From Phaseolibacter flectens ATCC 12775 (GTDB lineage Bacteria > Pseudomonadota > Gammaproteobacteria > Enterobacterales > Enterobacteriaceae), in the NCBI RefSeq assembly GCF_000518745.1, contig NZ_JAEE01000009.1:50891-114890 (forward strand): a stretch of DNA of 64,000 nucleotides. Direction: 5' to 3'. Below are positions 8,235 through 20,788 of the stretch, piece after piece. The notes below the pieces were generated by a model. It was not told the DNA's origin and did no database searches. It was given only the letters and a program-made list of their open reading frames with translations. The translations under genes were made by a program, and so were the position numbers. Numbering within the stretch: the stretch's first letter is position 1; every line of letters begins with the position of its first letter.

Positions 8235-8357
8235 AAATAATGAGGCGCTATTAAAAAAGACAGCTGCTCTCTTGTTTTCAGGCTAAATTAGACAGGGTGA
8301 TTTTGATCCCATGATCAGAACGTGATTGGTGCGAATTTAATCTAAAAGGAGTTTTAT

Positions 8358-8627
8358 ATGAAAAAGTTAACACTGAACAGCTTGATTATCTGTGCGGGGT
8401 TTGTGGCGGTTTCGGCCATGGCTGCGAAAGAGGTGACTCAGGCACAAGTTGATAAGATGCAGTTGCAATCTTTAGGTACTGTGGATACCACTGCACAAAC
8501 CAGTGATCCCATGGATGCGAAACGTGTACTGTCTAAACTGGCTGATCAAAAAGGTGGCAAGTATTTCCGCATTATTGCTGCTCGTGAGGGCGGTAGAGTG
8601 AGTGCCATTGCTGAGGTGTATAAGTAA
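8358..8627 (+). CDS. Small secreted DUF1471 protein (YhcN/BhsA/McbA family)
   Basis: 89 residues with a clear signal peptide (MKKLTLNSLIICAGFVAVSAMA, cleavage about residue 22). The rest is a single DUF1471 domain with the usual LQSLGTV start, a central helix and the closing YFRIIAAREG...SAIAEVYK. Family members are periplasmic or outer-surface stress proteins linked to biofilm, acid or peroxide tolerance. AAAAGGAG lies before the ATG. In E. coli the feo genes lie in this region, so the gene belongs to a small lineage-specific insertion. Which paralogue it is cannot be told from its length. Confidence 0.87.
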   Translation: MKKLTLNSLIICAGFVAVSAMAAKEVTQAQVDKMQLQSLGTVDTTAQTSDPMDAKRVLSKLADQKGGKYFRIIAAREGGRVSAIAEVYK

Positions 8628-8737
8628 TAAACGGATGTCTGACTTATCCTCATCATGGGCAGTATTTTCTCTTTTGTCGTTGTTTACGATAAGAGCGAAA
8701 CGACTTTTATGGATCCTGACTCAAATAAGGTTAAGTA

Positions 8738-9025
8738 ATGAATAAAGCAATTAATGTGATAGCCGTGATCACGGCCTTACCCGGTCATGTGACACAGGTC
8801 GAGCAGGCTTTGCGTGAGTGTGAGAGCGCGGTTCAGCATGAACCGGGTTGTGAATTTTATCAGCTAAACCGTGATTTACATCACGCGGATCAGTTTATTA
8901 TGCTTGAGCGCTGGCACAGTGTCGAAATGTTAGAGCAACACAAGCTTGCGACGGCATTTATCAAACTGAACCAGCAATTGGCGGACAAAGCGAAGGTGGA
9001 CATCCGAGTGGCGCAGCCATTATAG
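8738..9025 (+). CDS. Antibiotic biosynthesis monooxygenase (ABM) domain protein
   Basis: 95 residues forming one ferredoxin-like ABM domain: VIAVITALPGH at the start, a central EPGCEFYQLNRD, then FIMLERWHS and LEQHKLATAF. This is the layout of YgiN-type quinol monooxygenases and related dimeric proteins that act without cofactor on quinones or reactive aldehydes. Its substrate cannot be inferred. It ends with a hairpin shared with the converging tex gene and lies 110 bp after the DUF1471 gene. Confidence 0.85.
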   Translation: MNKAINVIAVITALPGHVTQVEQALRECESAVQHEPGCEFYQLNRDLHHADQFIMLERWHSVEMLEQHKLATAFIKLNQQLADKAKVDIRVAQPL

Positions 9026-9054
9026 TTGGCCACATTGAGATATTCGCCTTGTAG

Positions 9055-9075
9055 CCAGCCGCATTTTGCGGCTGG
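9055..9075. terminator. Bidirectional terminator, ABM gene / tex
   Basis: CCAGCCGCA (9055-9063) and TGCGGCTGG (9067-9075) form a 9-bp GC-rich stem with a TTT loop, followed by TTT on the plus strand, between converging genes. Confidence 0.7.
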
Positions 9076-9085
9076 TTTACTGCAT

Positions 9086-11419
9086 TTATTTTTTCTTACC
9101 TAATGCGGCGGCAAGGGCATCCTGCATGGCACTGTTCCCCTGACTTTGGCCACCATGATGGCGAGGAGACCCCTTGGGTTTTGCCGATTTTGTTTGGGTT
9201 GGAGGATTGCCAGTCTTGTCAGTCACGGATGAGGAGATGCCTACTGTCGTTTGCTCATTCAATCGCATGGTCAATGCGATGCGTTTGCGCTCACTATCTA
9301 CCTCGAGCACTTTGACTTTGACAATCTCTCCTGTGCGTACCACTTTATGCGGATCTTCAACAAATTTATCGGCCAGAGATGAAATGTGTACGAGTCCATC
9401 CTGATGCACGCCAATATCAACAAATGCACCAAAATTGGTGACATTGGTGACCGTCCCTTCTAAGATTAAGCCTGCGGTCAGATCGCTTATGGACTCTATG
9501 CCGTCAGCAAAGGTGGCCGTTTTAAATTCTGGCCTCGGATCGCGTCCCGGTTTTTCCAACTCTTTCAGAATATCGGTTATCGTCGGTAGTCCAAAACGGC
9601 TATCGATATAATCGGTGGCTTTTAGACCTCGAATGGCTTCGCCATTACCCATTAAATCTGACAGAGTATGTTGGGTTGCCATCAGAATACGCTGCACGAC
9701 GGGATAGGCTTCTGGGTGCACTGTTGAAGCATCAAGAGGATTGTCACCCTGATTGATCCGTAAGAATCCAGCACATTGTTCGAAGGCTTTGGGACCGAGC
9801 CTTGCCACGTCCAGCAGTTGTTTTCTATCACGGAAGCGTCCATGGGTATCACGCCAGTTAACAATATTTTGAGCGATGGTTTTGGATAAACCGGCGACTC
9901 GTGTTAAGAGGGCAACCGATGCGGTATTCAAATCGACCCCCACCGCGTTGACGCAATCCTCAACCACGGCATCGAGCTTTTGGGCTAACTGGCTTTGACT
10001 GACATCATGTTGATATTGGCCCACACCGATCGATTTTGGATCAATTTTTACCAGTTCAGCCAGCGGATCTTGTAGACGACGTGCAATTGACACGGCACCA
10101 CGCAATGAGACATCGAGATCAGGAAATTCTTGTGCAGCCAATTCAGATGCGGAATAGACGGATGCACCGGCTTCACTGACGATGACTTTTTGCGCACTGA
10201 TAGCCGGGAATTGTTTGACGACATCGGCAAAAAAACGCTCAGTTTCTCGCGAAGCCGTACCATTACCAATGGCTACCAGCTCAACTCGATGCTGGAGACA
10301 AAGTTCAGCAAGGATACTGGCTGCTTTAGCTGCTTGTCCTGTATGGGGGTAGACAGTGTGAGTGGCAACCAGCTTACCGGTAGCATCAACTACGGCCACT
10401 TTAACCCCTGTCCGCAAACCGGGATCCAAGCCCATAGTAGTACGTAAACCTGCAGGGGCTGCCATTAATAAATCGCTGAGATTGCGGGCAAAGACTTCAA
10501 TGGCTTCCGTTTCTGCTCGTTCACGTAGCTGACCCATTAGCTCCGTTTCCATATGTAGCAGAATTTTAATTTTCCAAGTCCAGCTTATCACCGCTTTTCG
10601 CCAGCTATCAGCAGGGGCATTTTGGAGTTGTAAGCCCAAGTGTTGGCAGATCAGGGTTTCGCCGCGGCTTTCACGTGGGCATTGTTCATAACCGGGGTCA
10701 GGATCTAAGGCTAAATGCAGTATGCCTTCATTGCGACCGCGAAACATCGCTAAGGCACGATGAGAGGGGGTCGCAGCCAAGGGTTCATGATGATCAAAAT
10801 AATCACGAAATTTTGCCCCCTCTTGCTCTTTACCCTCTACAACTTTTGAGACCAGATGGGCATTCTTCCATAAATATTGACGTACTTTAGCCAATAAGCT
10901 GGCATCTTCTGCCAATCTCTCCATAATGATGTAACGCGCACTATCTAACACAGCTTTGATATCTGGCAGGTTTTTGCTTTGATCAATATAGCTTTTTGCC
11001 AATTGTTCAGGTTTCTGTTGTGGATCATGCCACAAGCTGTCAGCCAGAGGGGTGAGACCTGCCTCAATCGCAATTTGTCCCCGAGTCCGACGTTTCGGTT
11101 TGTAGGGTAGGTAAAGATCTTCTAATTCGGTTTTATTTTGAGTGGCCAGTAGTGCTTGAGCTAATGGCTCTGTCAATTTACCCTGCTCGTCGATGGATTT
11201 GATGATTGTCTGCCGACGGTCTTCAAGTTCTCGCAAATAGTTAAGACGTGTATCCAGTTGACGTAACTGAGTATCATCCAGCCCGCCAGTGACTTCTTTA
11301 CGATAACGCGCGATGAATGGGACAGTATTCCCTTCATCAAGCAAGTGTACTGCCGCCGCGACCTGTTCGATTCGTGCATTTAGCTCATTGGCAATGATCT
11401 GATTAATTTGTTGTTTCAT
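9086..11419 (-). CDS. tex: Tex-family RNA-binding transcription accessory protein (YhgF)
   Basis: 777 residues from the ATG at 11419 ([14 protein letters not shown]); E. coli YhgF has 773. Order: N-terminal helical Tex domain, YqgF-like RNase H fold (about 330-460, with [16 protein letters not shown]), helix-hairpin-helix modules, and a C-terminal S1 RNA-binding domain (about 655-725, [22 protein letters not shown]). A TTG ten codons upstream could start translation but has no ribosome site; the site at the ATG is also weak. Family members bind RNA or RNA polymerase and affect transcription and toxin gene expression. The tail is low-complexity, rich in Ser, Gly and Lys. Confidence 0.93.
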   Translation of the reverse strand: MKQQINQIIANELNARIEQVAAAVHLLDEGNTVPFIARYRKEVTGGLDDTQLRQLDTRLNYLRELEDRRQTIIKSIDEQGKLTEPLAQALLATQNKTELEDLYLPYKPKRRTRGQIAIEAGLTPLADSLWHDPQQKPEQLAKSYIDQSKNLPDIKAVLDSARYIIMERLAEDASLLAKVRQYLWKNAHLVSKVVEGKEQEGAKFRDYFDHHEPLAATPSHRALAMFRGRNEGILHLALDPDPGYEQCPRESRGETLICQHLGLQLQNAPADSWRKAVISWTWKIKILLHMETELMGQLRERAETEAIEVFARNLSDLLMAAPAGLRTTMGLDPGLRTGVKVAVVDATGKLVATHTVYPHTGQAAKAASILAELCLQHRVELVAIGNGTASRETERFFADVVKQFPAISAQKVIVSEAGASVYSASELAAQEFPDLDVSLRGAVSIARRLQDPLAELVKIDPKSIGVGQYQHDVSQSQLAQKLDAVVEDCVNAVGVDLNTASVALLTRVAGLSKTIAQNIVNWRDTHGRFRDRKQLLDVARLGPKAFEQCAGFLRINQGDNPLDASTVHPEAYPVVQRILMATQHTLSDLMGNGEAIRGLKATDYIDSRFGLPTITDILKELEKPGRDPRPEFKTATFADGIESISDLTAGLILEGTVTNVTNFGAFVDIGVHQDGLVHISSLADKFVEDPHKVVRTGEIVKVKVLEVDSERKRIALTMRLNEQTTVGISSSVTDKTGNPPTQTKSAKPKGSPRHHGGQSQGNSAMQDALAAALGKKK

Positions 11420-11491
11420 ATTGTTAATTGTGTTCTTTTTATTACCCAAAAGATCGGTGTTGTCAGGCCTGATGATTGTCAGGGACTCACC

Positions 11492-11977
11492 CTAATTTGA
11501 TTCTGCATCCGGATACTCAATGGAGATGATGGTCCAAGCCATGTTTCCCGAAGGGGTTGCGACAATTACCTCATCCCCGCATTGTTTTTTTAGTAGAGCC
11601 CGAGCCATAGGGGCATCGATAGAAATATGTGCGTTGTTGCCAAAGATCTCGTCATAGCCGACAATACGAAAGCATTTAATGATACCTTGTGCATTTTCAA
11701 CGCTGACTTGCGCGCCGAAGAAAACTTTGCCTTGCTGTTGTGGTGAATAATCTACAATTTTAAGTGTTTCTAGGCTTTTACTGAGATAACGAACGCGACG
11801 ATCGATTTCACGCAGCCTTTTTTTATTATACTGATAATCAGCATTTTCACTACGGTCGCCGAGGCTTGCAGCCCAAGTCACCTTTTGGGTAACCTCCGGA
11901 CGTTCCTTACGCCATAATGTGTCCAGTTCATCTCGTAATTTTTGGTACCCTGCTCGAGTAATAAGTGGCGTTCTCAT
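11492..11977 (-). CDS. greB: Transcript cleavage factor GreB
   Basis: 161 residues (E. coli 158). The N-terminal coiled coil holds the acidic tip SLGDRSENADYQ, which enters the RNA polymerase secondary channel and activates cleavage of backtracked RNA; the C-terminal FKBP-like domain includes IVGYDEIFG and DAPMARALLKK. AAGGAG lies before the ATG. It is upstream of tex on the same strand with a 72-bp gap and divergent from ompR, as in E. coli. Confidence 0.97.
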   Translation of the reverse strand: MRTPLITRAGYQKLRDELDTLWRKERPEVTQKVTWAASLGDRSENADYQYNKKRLREIDRRVRYLSKSLETLKIVDYSPQQQGKVFFGAQVSVENAQGIIKCFRIVGYDEIFGNNAHISIDAPMARALLKKQCGDEVIVATPSGNMAWTIISIEYPDAESN

Positions 11978-12222
11978 CGATACTCCTTACTGCGGTCATC
12001 AGGAAAGAATACCGTTGTTATCCATAGATAAACAGTCTACAAGTCTCTGAATCAGGCACAGTGTGATGTTAAATGGTGTCAAATTATACAAAAAGAAAGA
12101 TAACAATCTGTTTTTTATCATTTGTAACAATTTTGCTGGAAAGATCGTTTAATAAAAATTGTCACCCTAGCCGATGTCTTGAACAATAACATGACGGCTA
12201 TTTTGCCATTAGGAGCGAAAAG

Positions 12223-14304
<2,082 letters not shown>

Positions 14305-14306
<2 letters not shown>

Positions 14307-14334
14307 AAAAGGAATGCCGATGGCATTCCTTTTT
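14305..14334. terminator. Bidirectional terminator envZ/pckA
   Basis: A-run (14305-14310), 8-bp stem GGAATGCC/GGCATTCC (14311-14318, 14322-14329) with GAT loop, then TTTTT. It works as an intrinsic terminator in both directions between convergent genes. Confidence 0.92.
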
Positions 14335-14350
14335 ACAGTGGCGTTTCTTT

Positions 14351-15976
14351 TTAAGCCTGAGGTAAAATCGGCCCTGCTTGAGCAATCATCTTCCCCGCTG
14401 CCGTGTCGGTATACTGATCAAAGTGCTCAATAAATTGCCGTGCCAATTGCTCGGCCTTTTGCTGCCATTGGACGGGATCCTCCCAACTATGGCGAGGATC
14501 GAGTAAGGATGGATCCATTCCTCTCAGGCTGATTGGATATTGCAGATTAAAAATGGGTAAGGTATCGAATTGAGCCTGGTCCACCTCATCAGTTAGAATG
14601 GCATTGATTATGGCACGCGTATCAAGCAGAGATAGCCTTTTTCCTTGGCCATTCCAACCAGTATTGACTAAGTAGGCTTCTGCATGACTGGCTTGCATCC
14701 GTTTTAGCAGAACTTCAGCATAGTGTGAGGGATGTAAAGCCAGAAACGCCGCCCCGAAACAGGCTGAAAAAGTTGGAACAGGATGTTTAATACCGCGTTC
14801 TGTCCCAGCCAGTTTTGCGGTAAAGCCCGACAAAAAATGATATTGCGTTTGTTGTGGTGTCAGTTTAGACACGGGTGGAAAAATACCGAATGCATCTGCG
14901 GTTAAAAATATCACTTTACGAGCATGACCCGCTTTAGAAATCGGGCTGACACTATTTTTAATATGATGCAAGGGATAGGAAACTCGGGTATTTTCTGTTT
15001 TACTGCCATCGTTAAAATCGATATTACCCTTATTATCCAACACAACATTTTCCAGTAATGCATCACGCCGGATAGCTGAAAAAATCTCAGGCTCTTGTTC
15101 ACGGGATAAATTAATGGTTTTTGCGTAACATCCGCCCTCAAAATTAAAAACACCATCCTCATCCCAGCCATGCTCATCATCGCCGATAAGACGTCGATCT
15201 GGATCGGTAGACAGTGTGGTTTTTCCTGTGCCAGATAAGCCAAAAAAAATAGCAACATCATCATCTTGCCCAACATTGGCTGAGCAATGCATGGCCGCGA
15301 TCCCTTTCAGTGGCAGCAGGAAATTCATCACGGAAAATAACCCTTTTTTCATCTCCCCGCCATACCAAGTCCCGCCAATTAATTGGATACGTTCAGTCAG
15401 ATTAAACGCGACAAAATTCTCTGAATTCAGTCCTTGCTGCTGCCAATGAGGATTGGTGCATTTGGCGCCATTTAGTACAGTAAAGTCGGGTTTAAAGATC
15501 GCTAGCTCTGTCGGCGTAGGTATAATAAACATATTGGTCACAAAATGGGCTTGCCAAGCAACCTCAGTAATAAATCGGACACTCAGTCGAGTTTCGGGAT
15601 TCGCACCACAGAAAGCATCGACAACAAATAAGCGTTTACCTGATAACTGATGGGTCACTAATTGCTTGAGTGCCTGCCAAGTTTGTTCAGTAATGGGCTT
15701 ATTATCATTTTTTCCTTTGCTGGTATCGCTCCACCACAGTGTTTCGGCGGTGAGGGCATCCTTTACCCAGTATTTATCTTGTGGTGAACGTCCGGTAAAA
15801 ATGCCAGTATCGACAGCCATCGCGCCAGTGCGAGTGGGATAACAGCGTTCGAACCCTTGCAGATTGGGGTTGTTTTCTTCAGCGTACAGCTGATCATAAT
15901 CAGGATTATGTATTATCTCAGCAGGATCTGAGATCCCGATGGGTGACAAGTCAAGGGATAGATGGGTAACAGACAT
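14351..15976 (-). CDS. pckA: Phosphoenolpyruvate carboxykinase (ATP)
   Basis: 541 residues (E. coli 540). Converts oxaloacetate and ATP to phosphoenolpyruvate, CO2 and ADP, the first committed step of gluconeogenesis. The P-loop GLSGTGKTT lies at about 246-254, the metal-binding IGDDEHGW at about 264-271, and the substrate-binding TGRSPQDK near 61-68. Cytosolic. Convergent with ompR-envZ, as in E. coli. The 249-bp region between pckA and hslO probably carries its promoter; I could not define a CRP site there. Confidence 0.98.
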   Translation of the reverse strand: MSVTHLSLDLSPIGISDPAEIIHNPDYDQLYAEENNPNLQGFERCYPTRTGAMAVDTGIFTGRSPQDKYWVKDALTAETLWWSDTSKGKNDNKPITEQTWQALKQLVTHQLSGKRLFVVDAFCGANPETRLSVRFITEVAWQAHFVTNMFIIPTPTELAIFKPDFTVLNGAKCTNPHWQQQGLNSENFVAFNLTERIQLIGGTWYGGEMKKGLFSVMNFLLPLKGIAAMHCSANVGQDDDVAIFFGLSGTGKTTLSTDPDRRLIGDDEHGWDEDGVFNFEGGCYAKTINLSREQEPEIFSAIRRDALLENVVLDNKGNIDFNDGSKTENTRVSYPLHHIKNSVSPISKAGHARKVIFLTADAFGIFPPVSKLTPQQTQYHFLSGFTAKLAGTERGIKHPVPTFSACFGAAFLALHPSHYAEVLLKRMQASHAEAYLVNTGWNGQGKRLSLLDTRAIINAILTDEVDQAQFDTLPIFNLQYPISLRGMDPSLLDPRHSWEDPVQWQQKAEQLARQFIEHFDQYTDTAAGKMIAQAGPILPQA

Positions 15977-16196
15977 GAAGAACCACTCCTCAGATAATGG
16001 TCAGCAGTGAGAAATAAATGATTGCGATCAGACAGAGTGATATCGCCGAGTACTCTTGCAACCTCTGGGCAGTTTACACATGAAGGGACATTGGGAAAGT
16101 TAGCCAGTAATAAAATGTGAAGCGGGTTATATTTTATAGATAAATCAAGAAATATCTCTACTCAAAGAGTGGCAGTATTGGCGGTATAGGATGACA

Positions 16197-16215
16197 GTGA
16201 GGCAAACTGCCTCAC
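16197..16215 (-). terminator. Hairpin downstream of hslO
   Basis: GTGAGGCA (16197-16204) and TGCCTCAC (16208-16215) form an 8-bp stem with an AAC loop just after the hslO stop codon. No strong T-run follows, so this may be a weak terminator or an mRNA 3' stabiliser. Confidence 0.5.
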
Positions 16216-16225
16216 CTGGTTTAAA

Positions 16226-17095
16226 TCAGTGGGTCGTATCCGGCTCTTCATGGCTGGTCGGATGACGAAGGGTGGCCACATCAATCGCATCATAATGATA
16301 AGTGGTACCGCAATAGTCACAATGCATCTCGATTTTACCGTCTTCTTGCAGGATCTTATCAATTTCCTCGGCATCCACTGTGCGTAGCACTTCACCACAA
16401 CGAGTATGGGAACAACTGCATTTAAACTCGATAGGCTGTGGTTCAAAGACGGTCACTTCTTCCTGATGATATAAACGCCACAACACCTCATTCGCGGCTA
16501 AATTAGTCAGCTCATCTAATGTTACCGTACTCGTTAAGGTAGCAAGATGTTCAAATTGTTCAGTTGGATCCGTATCCGAAGGCAAGACCTGTAATAAGAT
16601 CCCGGCGACCTTGCTGTTATCTTGGCGAATAAATAGCTTTGTGGGCAATTGTTCTGAACGTTTGAAATAATCTTCAATGCACTCGGTAATGGATAGGCCT
16701 TCTAAGGCAACAACCCCTTGATAACGTTCTCCTTTTACTGGAGTAATTGTAATAATCAGGTAACCCTCACCCACCATTTGCTGGAGGGTACTTTCTTCTG
16801 CGATATCACCTTTAACTCGGGCAACACCCCGCAGTTGTTGTTGATCATTGCCATTGATCACGGCCATTGATAACGGGCCATCACCTTGCAATTGCACGGT
16901 AATATCACCTTCAAATTTAAGTGTTGCTGTCATCAGGCTGGTGATAACCAACATCTCACCAAGCAGTTTTTGTACTGCAGGGGGATAATCATGATTAGCC
17001 AGAATGTGTTGCCATGTTTCTGATACGGTAACGAGTTCACCGCGGACAGCGGCTTTGGCAAATAAATAGCGGTGAAGTTTATCTTGAGTTGGCAT
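16226..17095 (-). CDS. hslO: Redox-regulated chaperone Hsp33 (HslO)
   Basis: 289 residues. The C-terminal redox switch has four zinc-binding cysteines in CSC (Cys226 and Cys228) and CDYC (Cys259 and Cys262). Oxidation forms disulfides, releases zinc and activates the chaperone against bleach and oxidative unfolding. The N-terminal domain is typical, with [12 protein letters not shown]. It follows hslR by 10 bp in one operon. Confidence 0.97.
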   Translation of the reverse strand: MPTQDKLHRYLFAKAAVRGELVTVSETWQHILANHDYPPAVQKLLGEMLVITSLMTATLKFEGDITVQLQGDGPLSMAVINGNDQQQLRGVARVKGDIAEESTLQQMVGEGYLIITITPVKGERYQGVVALEGLSITECIEDYFKRSEQLPTKLFIRQDNSKVAGILLQVLPSDTDPTEQFEHLATLTSTVTLDELTNLAANEVLWRLYHQEEVTVFEPQPIEFKCSCSHTRCGEVLRTVDAEEIDKILQEDGKIEMHCDYCGTTYHYDAIDVATLRHPTSHEEPDTTH

Positions 17096-17105
17096 ACCAG
17101 TCTCT

Positions 17106-17525
17106 CTATTCGGTGCTTAAGTGATCACCGGTTAATTTAAATTTAATTAAATGTCGTCTTTGTTTTTTGTCGGGTCGTTTATCGGGATGAGGCATACTCA
17201 GTGCGTTAAGCTTGCGCGCTTCAGCTAATTTTTGCCGTTTCTCGATACTTTCCTCAGTTTCTCGATACAGTTGTTGAGCTATGGTCGCATTCTGGCGAAC
17301 TTGACTGAGGGCATTGACAATTAAGGTGCGCTGTTCGTGGCCTTGCTGCACTGTCAGGGTTGCATTGATTTCAACATGTTTACCTGGTCGAGCACGTTGC
17401 CCATTATAATGGACTTTTCCGCCTTCGATCATTGCTCGGGCAATCGCTCTCGTTTTATAAAAGCGTGCGGCCCAAAGCCATTTATCCAAGCGAACGGGTT
17501 CAGGTTTATTCAATTCAGCCATCAT
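17106..17525 (-). CDS. hslR: Ribosome-associated heat shock protein Hsp15 (HslR)
   Basis: 139 residues with an S4-type RNA-binding domain ([19 protein letters not shown] onward, about 12-70). Binds 50S subunits carrying a blocked nascent chain and helps their recycling. Two consecutive ATGs (17525, 17522) could start translation. The C-terminus is basic, and the [24 protein letters not shown] segment is characteristic. In E. coli yrfG lies between igaA and hslR; here it is absent and a 194-bp gap remains. Confidence 0.95.
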   Translation of the reverse strand: MMAELNKPEPVRLDKWLWAARFYKTRAIARAMIEGGKVHYNGQRARPGKHVEINATLTVQQGHEQRTLIVNALSQVRQNATIAQQLYRETEESIEKRQKLAEARKLNALSMPHPDKRPDKKQRRHLIKFKLTGDHLSTE

Positions 17526-17577
17526 CTCATTATCTTCGTTATGTACCAGTCAGTGATAGGGGATTGCTTAAAATCAC

Positions 17578-17654
17578 ACGACATCAGGCTTTCACCCCCT
17601 GTGACTTTGGCATGTTCCGGAACGCTCTCGGCGGCTTGCACGCCCCGATGTCGT
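17578..17654. repeat. Structured palindromic element between hslR and igaA
   Basis: Outer 8-bp inverted repeats ACGACATC (17578-17585) and GATGTCGT (17647-17654) enclose 61 bp that contain a perfect inner palindrome GTTCCGGAAC (17614-17623). It lies in the gap where E. coli has yrfG. It could be a dispersed intergenic repeat or a structured mRNA segment; no second copy was noticed in this window. Confidence 0.4.
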
Positions 17655-17719
17655 CATGATCAAATAGGGATTGTAACGTATAAATCAAGTCATCGAGTTA
17701 AAATAAGATGCGGTTTGGG

Positions 17720-19852
17720 TTAAAACCAGCGTGGTAATTGATGTTTAGAACCTTGAGTGAGGTTAAAGCAGTCATCATAGTAATGTTTGATTGCGCTATC
17801 ACGTTGTTGGTTTTGACGCATACGACGTAACATGAGGGTGAGATTCACTGTGAAGCAAACAATTAACATAATGAACAAGAAGGCGGTGGCAAAATAACGG
17901 CATAGATTGATCCCTTGTGGTTCATCATGCAGGATAATGTGCAGCGTGCCATTGGTGTCTGTTTTTAAGCCGGTAATCATGCCAGCGGCATGAAAAGGGG
18001 TATGCAGTAACTTACCAGCAATCACCTGTAATTCTTGCCATTGCTGTTGGGGGGGGAAATCAAAGAGTGAGTTATCACTCGGGGGTAATTTCACAAAGGG
18101 ATTGTCTTGATCATTAATTAATAAAAAGCCGCCTGCTGGCGGGCTATTCAGCAATTCTAGCGCTCGACGTGTTTCTTGAGTCACAAAGGTCACGGTCGCT
18201 TCATTGACAAGGGATAAGAGATTATGTGCGCTAGTCGGACGTAATAAGACATTCACGTCTTTGAGCCTCCCTGAATTGGCTTTGTCCACCAGTGTCTTCC
18301 AGTCTTGAACATTTTGCAAATTCACTAAAGCATTTTTCAACCGGATACAGTCATTATGACGAAAGCAAAGCTGTGCAGTTTGTCTGACAATTTCATCAAA
18401 ATGACTCAGCAGGATCATGCCGGATTTTTGGATCGCTGACGCCAGCTGAGGGTTAATCTCTGACTCATTTTCAGTGTCAGATTGTAATTGCGAAGTGATG
18501 TTATTGACCAACTGCTGTGTTTGGGTAATGATGTTCGAACGAGGCAAAGGTAAAGGTTCGGCCGTATTCCAATAGATGGAGGCGCAGTTGAATGGCAGAT
18601 AACTGTTCGCTCTAAAACCCGGATAACTACCCGGTACAGAGCACATGCCGATACCATCTACCTTGAGAATGTCGCCCACTTTGAGTGGATATTTGGCTAA
18701 CTGATCGACAGCGTTGACTGCGATATTCTGTGAGCCACGTAACCATGAGTAACTGATTTTAAATGGCATATCCATGGCCACAAAACTGACCATCATTAAC
18801 ATCACGAGCAGACTTCCACCAGCCAAAATGGCATTACGTCGCCAGTTTTGTACCGGAAATGTTGTTTCTTCATGGTGTAAGGATAAAAACCGACCCTGAC
18901 GGATAACATTACACTCTTTATCGATATCCAGTTCGGTGAGTTGCCCTAGGTCCTGATAGAGATAAGGATGCCAGTGAGTCGGGTATTTTAAGTCAATGAC
19001 GCCGAGTGAGATATTATTCTGCTCGTCAGTGGACTCACTATAAAGTTCCCAGCACCTTGGGATCCCTCGCATACATTTGATATCTCTAAGTCGATGCGCA
19101 GAGGGAAGGAGGTAGCGATAGCAGCCACAGGCTATTGCCAAGAACAAGGCTGGAATTGCTAGCCATAGCATCAGTTTTGGGGGGACGATCAGGCTGATAA
19201 ATAGTATCAGCATGCTCACACATAATAGTATGGCATCCAGCAATTTTCCGGACTGTAACAGTCGGTATTCAGCTAAGGTTTCTTTACGCATACTGAGCAT
19301 TTCGACTTGATTGGTTTGCTCTTTACGTATTGAAGTAGCGGTCAGGTTGTCAGCTATCGTAAGGGGGATATCTGTGTTTTGTTGATTCAGTTCTTCATGT
19401 AACAAAGAATGGCCATTCAACGCAATGACTAACGGTAAATCTTGGGTATAGACCAATTCAATATCATTCTCTGTCGTGATAAAGCTTTCCCAATGTGGCG
19501 GGATGAGGATCTCCATGACATCTAAATAGTAGCGCCATTGTTGGGGTGACTCGACGGACAACCCATAACGAGTAATCGAATGTGTCAGACGGTAGACCTT
19601 ACGTGTGAGTAAGGGGGGCGAGTTTTTTTTACGGCAGAATACGGCATAAAACCAGCTAAACCGTGATGCACGAACAGGATAGAGGCTGTCGAGGTACCGT
19701 TTACAAGCCTGTTTTTCTTCGACACTAATCAGGCGTTCTGAGCGGTGATAAATCGGTAGCAGCGTTTTCTTATGTCGCTTTTTACTCAACAATAAAATCA
19801 CAATACGAGTGATAACGCCAATAATGAGAAGAATAATGACTAACGTTAACAT
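17720..19852 (-). CDS. igaA: Rcs phosphorelay repressor IgaA (YrfF/MucM)
   Basis: 710 residues (E. coli YrfF 711). Inner-membrane protein: N-terminal segment (about 1-21), a double segment near 205-250, another near 340-362 and a C-terminal one near 655-680, with a large periplasmic domain between the last two. Restrains the Rcs envelope-stress phosphorelay through contact with RcsD/RcsF; essential in several enterobacteria when Rcs is intact. Its presence suggests that the organism has Rcs. The frame is intact. Confidence 0.95.
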   Translation of the reverse strand: MLTLVIILLIIGVITRIVILLLSKKRHKKTLLPIYHRSERLISVEEKQACKRYLDSLYPVRASRFSWFYAVFCRKKNSPPLLTRKVYRLTHSITRYGLSVESPQQWRYYLDVMEILIPPHWESFITTENDIELVYTQDLPLVIALNGHSLLHEELNQQNTDIPLTIADNLTATSIRKEQTNQVEMLSMRKETLAEYRLLQSGKLLDAILLCVSMLILFISLIVPPKLMLWLAIPALFLAIACGCYRYLLPSAHRLRDIKCMRGIPRCWELYSESTDEQNNISLGVIDLKYPTHWHPYLYQDLGQLTELDIDKECNVIRQGRFLSLHHEETTFPVQNWRRNAILAGGSLLVMLMMVSFVAMDMPFKISYSWLRGSQNIAVNAVDQLAKYPLKVGDILKVDGIGMCSVPGSYPGFRANSYLPFNCASIYWNTAEPLPLPRSNIITQTQQLVNNITSQLQSDTENESEINPQLASAIQKSGMILLSHFDEIVRQTAQLCFRHNDCIRLKNALVNLQNVQDWKTLVDKANSGRLKDVNVLLRPTSAHNLLSLVNEATVTFVTQETRRALELLNSPPAGGFLLINDQDNPFVKLPPSDNSLFDFPPQQQWQELQVIAGKLLHTPFHAAGMITGLKTDTNGTLHIILHDEPQGINLCRYFATAFLFIMLIVCFTVNLTLMLRRMRQNQQRDSAIKHYYDDCFNLTQGSKHQLPRWF

Positions 19853-20224
19853 TATGCCTGTGCGCCACTTAATCTAAGTATGTTACGTTGATGTTTGAGT
19901 TCCGGAGCAATAATAATTTAACCCGCACAGTATCACTATTGCTATGTTTGAGGTCATTTCTGACTGTGCGAGGTTTCGTCTTGGGATAATACGCTGAGAA
20001 AAAGATAATTGCATGCAAAAAAAATCCAAAAGTCACTCAGGGGGTGGGATATTTTATTTTTCGGGTTATTCCTAGCCTTTAGCTCGGTCTGGCGTATGGC
20101 TAGGTAGACTATTTTAATCTTTATTTTATCCCTCGCAGCAAGAGGGCGCCTGTTGCCGAATGAGAGAGATGATGAGATCATGTCATTGGCATAATGGCCA
20201 GCATTTAATAATTCGAGGTATAGG
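19853..20224. other. Gene-free stretch between igaA and nudE
   Basis: 372 bp between divergent genes, expected to hold both promoters. One inverted repeat is visible, CCTAGCC (20071-20077) / GGCTAGG (20098-20104), with a 20-nt loop. No gene is supported. Confidence 0.5.
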
Positions 20225-20788
20225 ATGGCGATGCAAAAAAAACCTGAGATCCTCCATGTGAAGGAGGTAGCAAGTTCTCGATTATTCAAAATAGAGCAAG
20301 TTGGTCTGCAGTTCAGTAATGGTGAAAAACGGCTGTATGAACGGATGAAACCTTCTGGTAAGGAAGCCGTGATGATTGTTGCTCTCGATCACAATGAAGT
20401 CTTGCTCATTGAGGAGTATGCCGTTGGTCTTGAATCGTATGAGTTAGGTTTTCCTAAAGGATTAATTGACCCTGGAGAAAGTCCGCAACAGGCGGCAGTC
20501 AGGGAGCTAAAAGAGGAAGTCGGTTTTGGCGCACGCACACTGATACCGTTAGGCCGATTCACGATGGCTCCTTCTTATTTCTCCAGTTTTATGAATATTA
20601 TGCTGGCCATGGATCTCTATCCTGAGACGCTGCAGGGTGATGAGCCCGAGCCATTAATTTTACGCCGCTGGCCAATAGCCGATTTATTGCAACTGCTTGA
20701 ACAGCCTACATTCCAAGAGTCGAGGAATGTCTGTGCGCTGTTTTTACTGCGAGAGTGGCTGGTTAAACAGGGGAAGATTGGCTACTGA
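20225..20788 (+). CDS. nudE: ADP compounds hydrolase NudE
   Basis: 187 residues, the usual length. The Nudix box runs from GLIDPGES through the REL-EE-GF signature (about 80-102). It hydrolyses ADP-ribose, Ap3A and NADH-type substrates. Divergent from igaA and upstream of mrcA as in E. coli. An alternative in-frame ATG three codons downstream (MQKKPEIL) is possible. Confidence 0.95.
   Translation: MAMQKKPEILHVKEVASSRLFKIEQVGLQFSNGEKRLYERMKPSGKEAVMIVALDHNEVLLIEEYAVGLESYELGFPKGLIDPGESPQQAAVRELKEEVGFGARTLIPLGRFTMAPSYFSSFMNIMLAMDLYPETLQGDEPEPLILRRWPIADLLQLLEQPTFQESRNVCALFLLREWLVKQGKIGY

Noticed and set aside
9103..9315. Plus-strand frames opposite tex
   Set aside because: They lie antisense to a long conserved gene and have no protein similarity or ribosome sites of their own.
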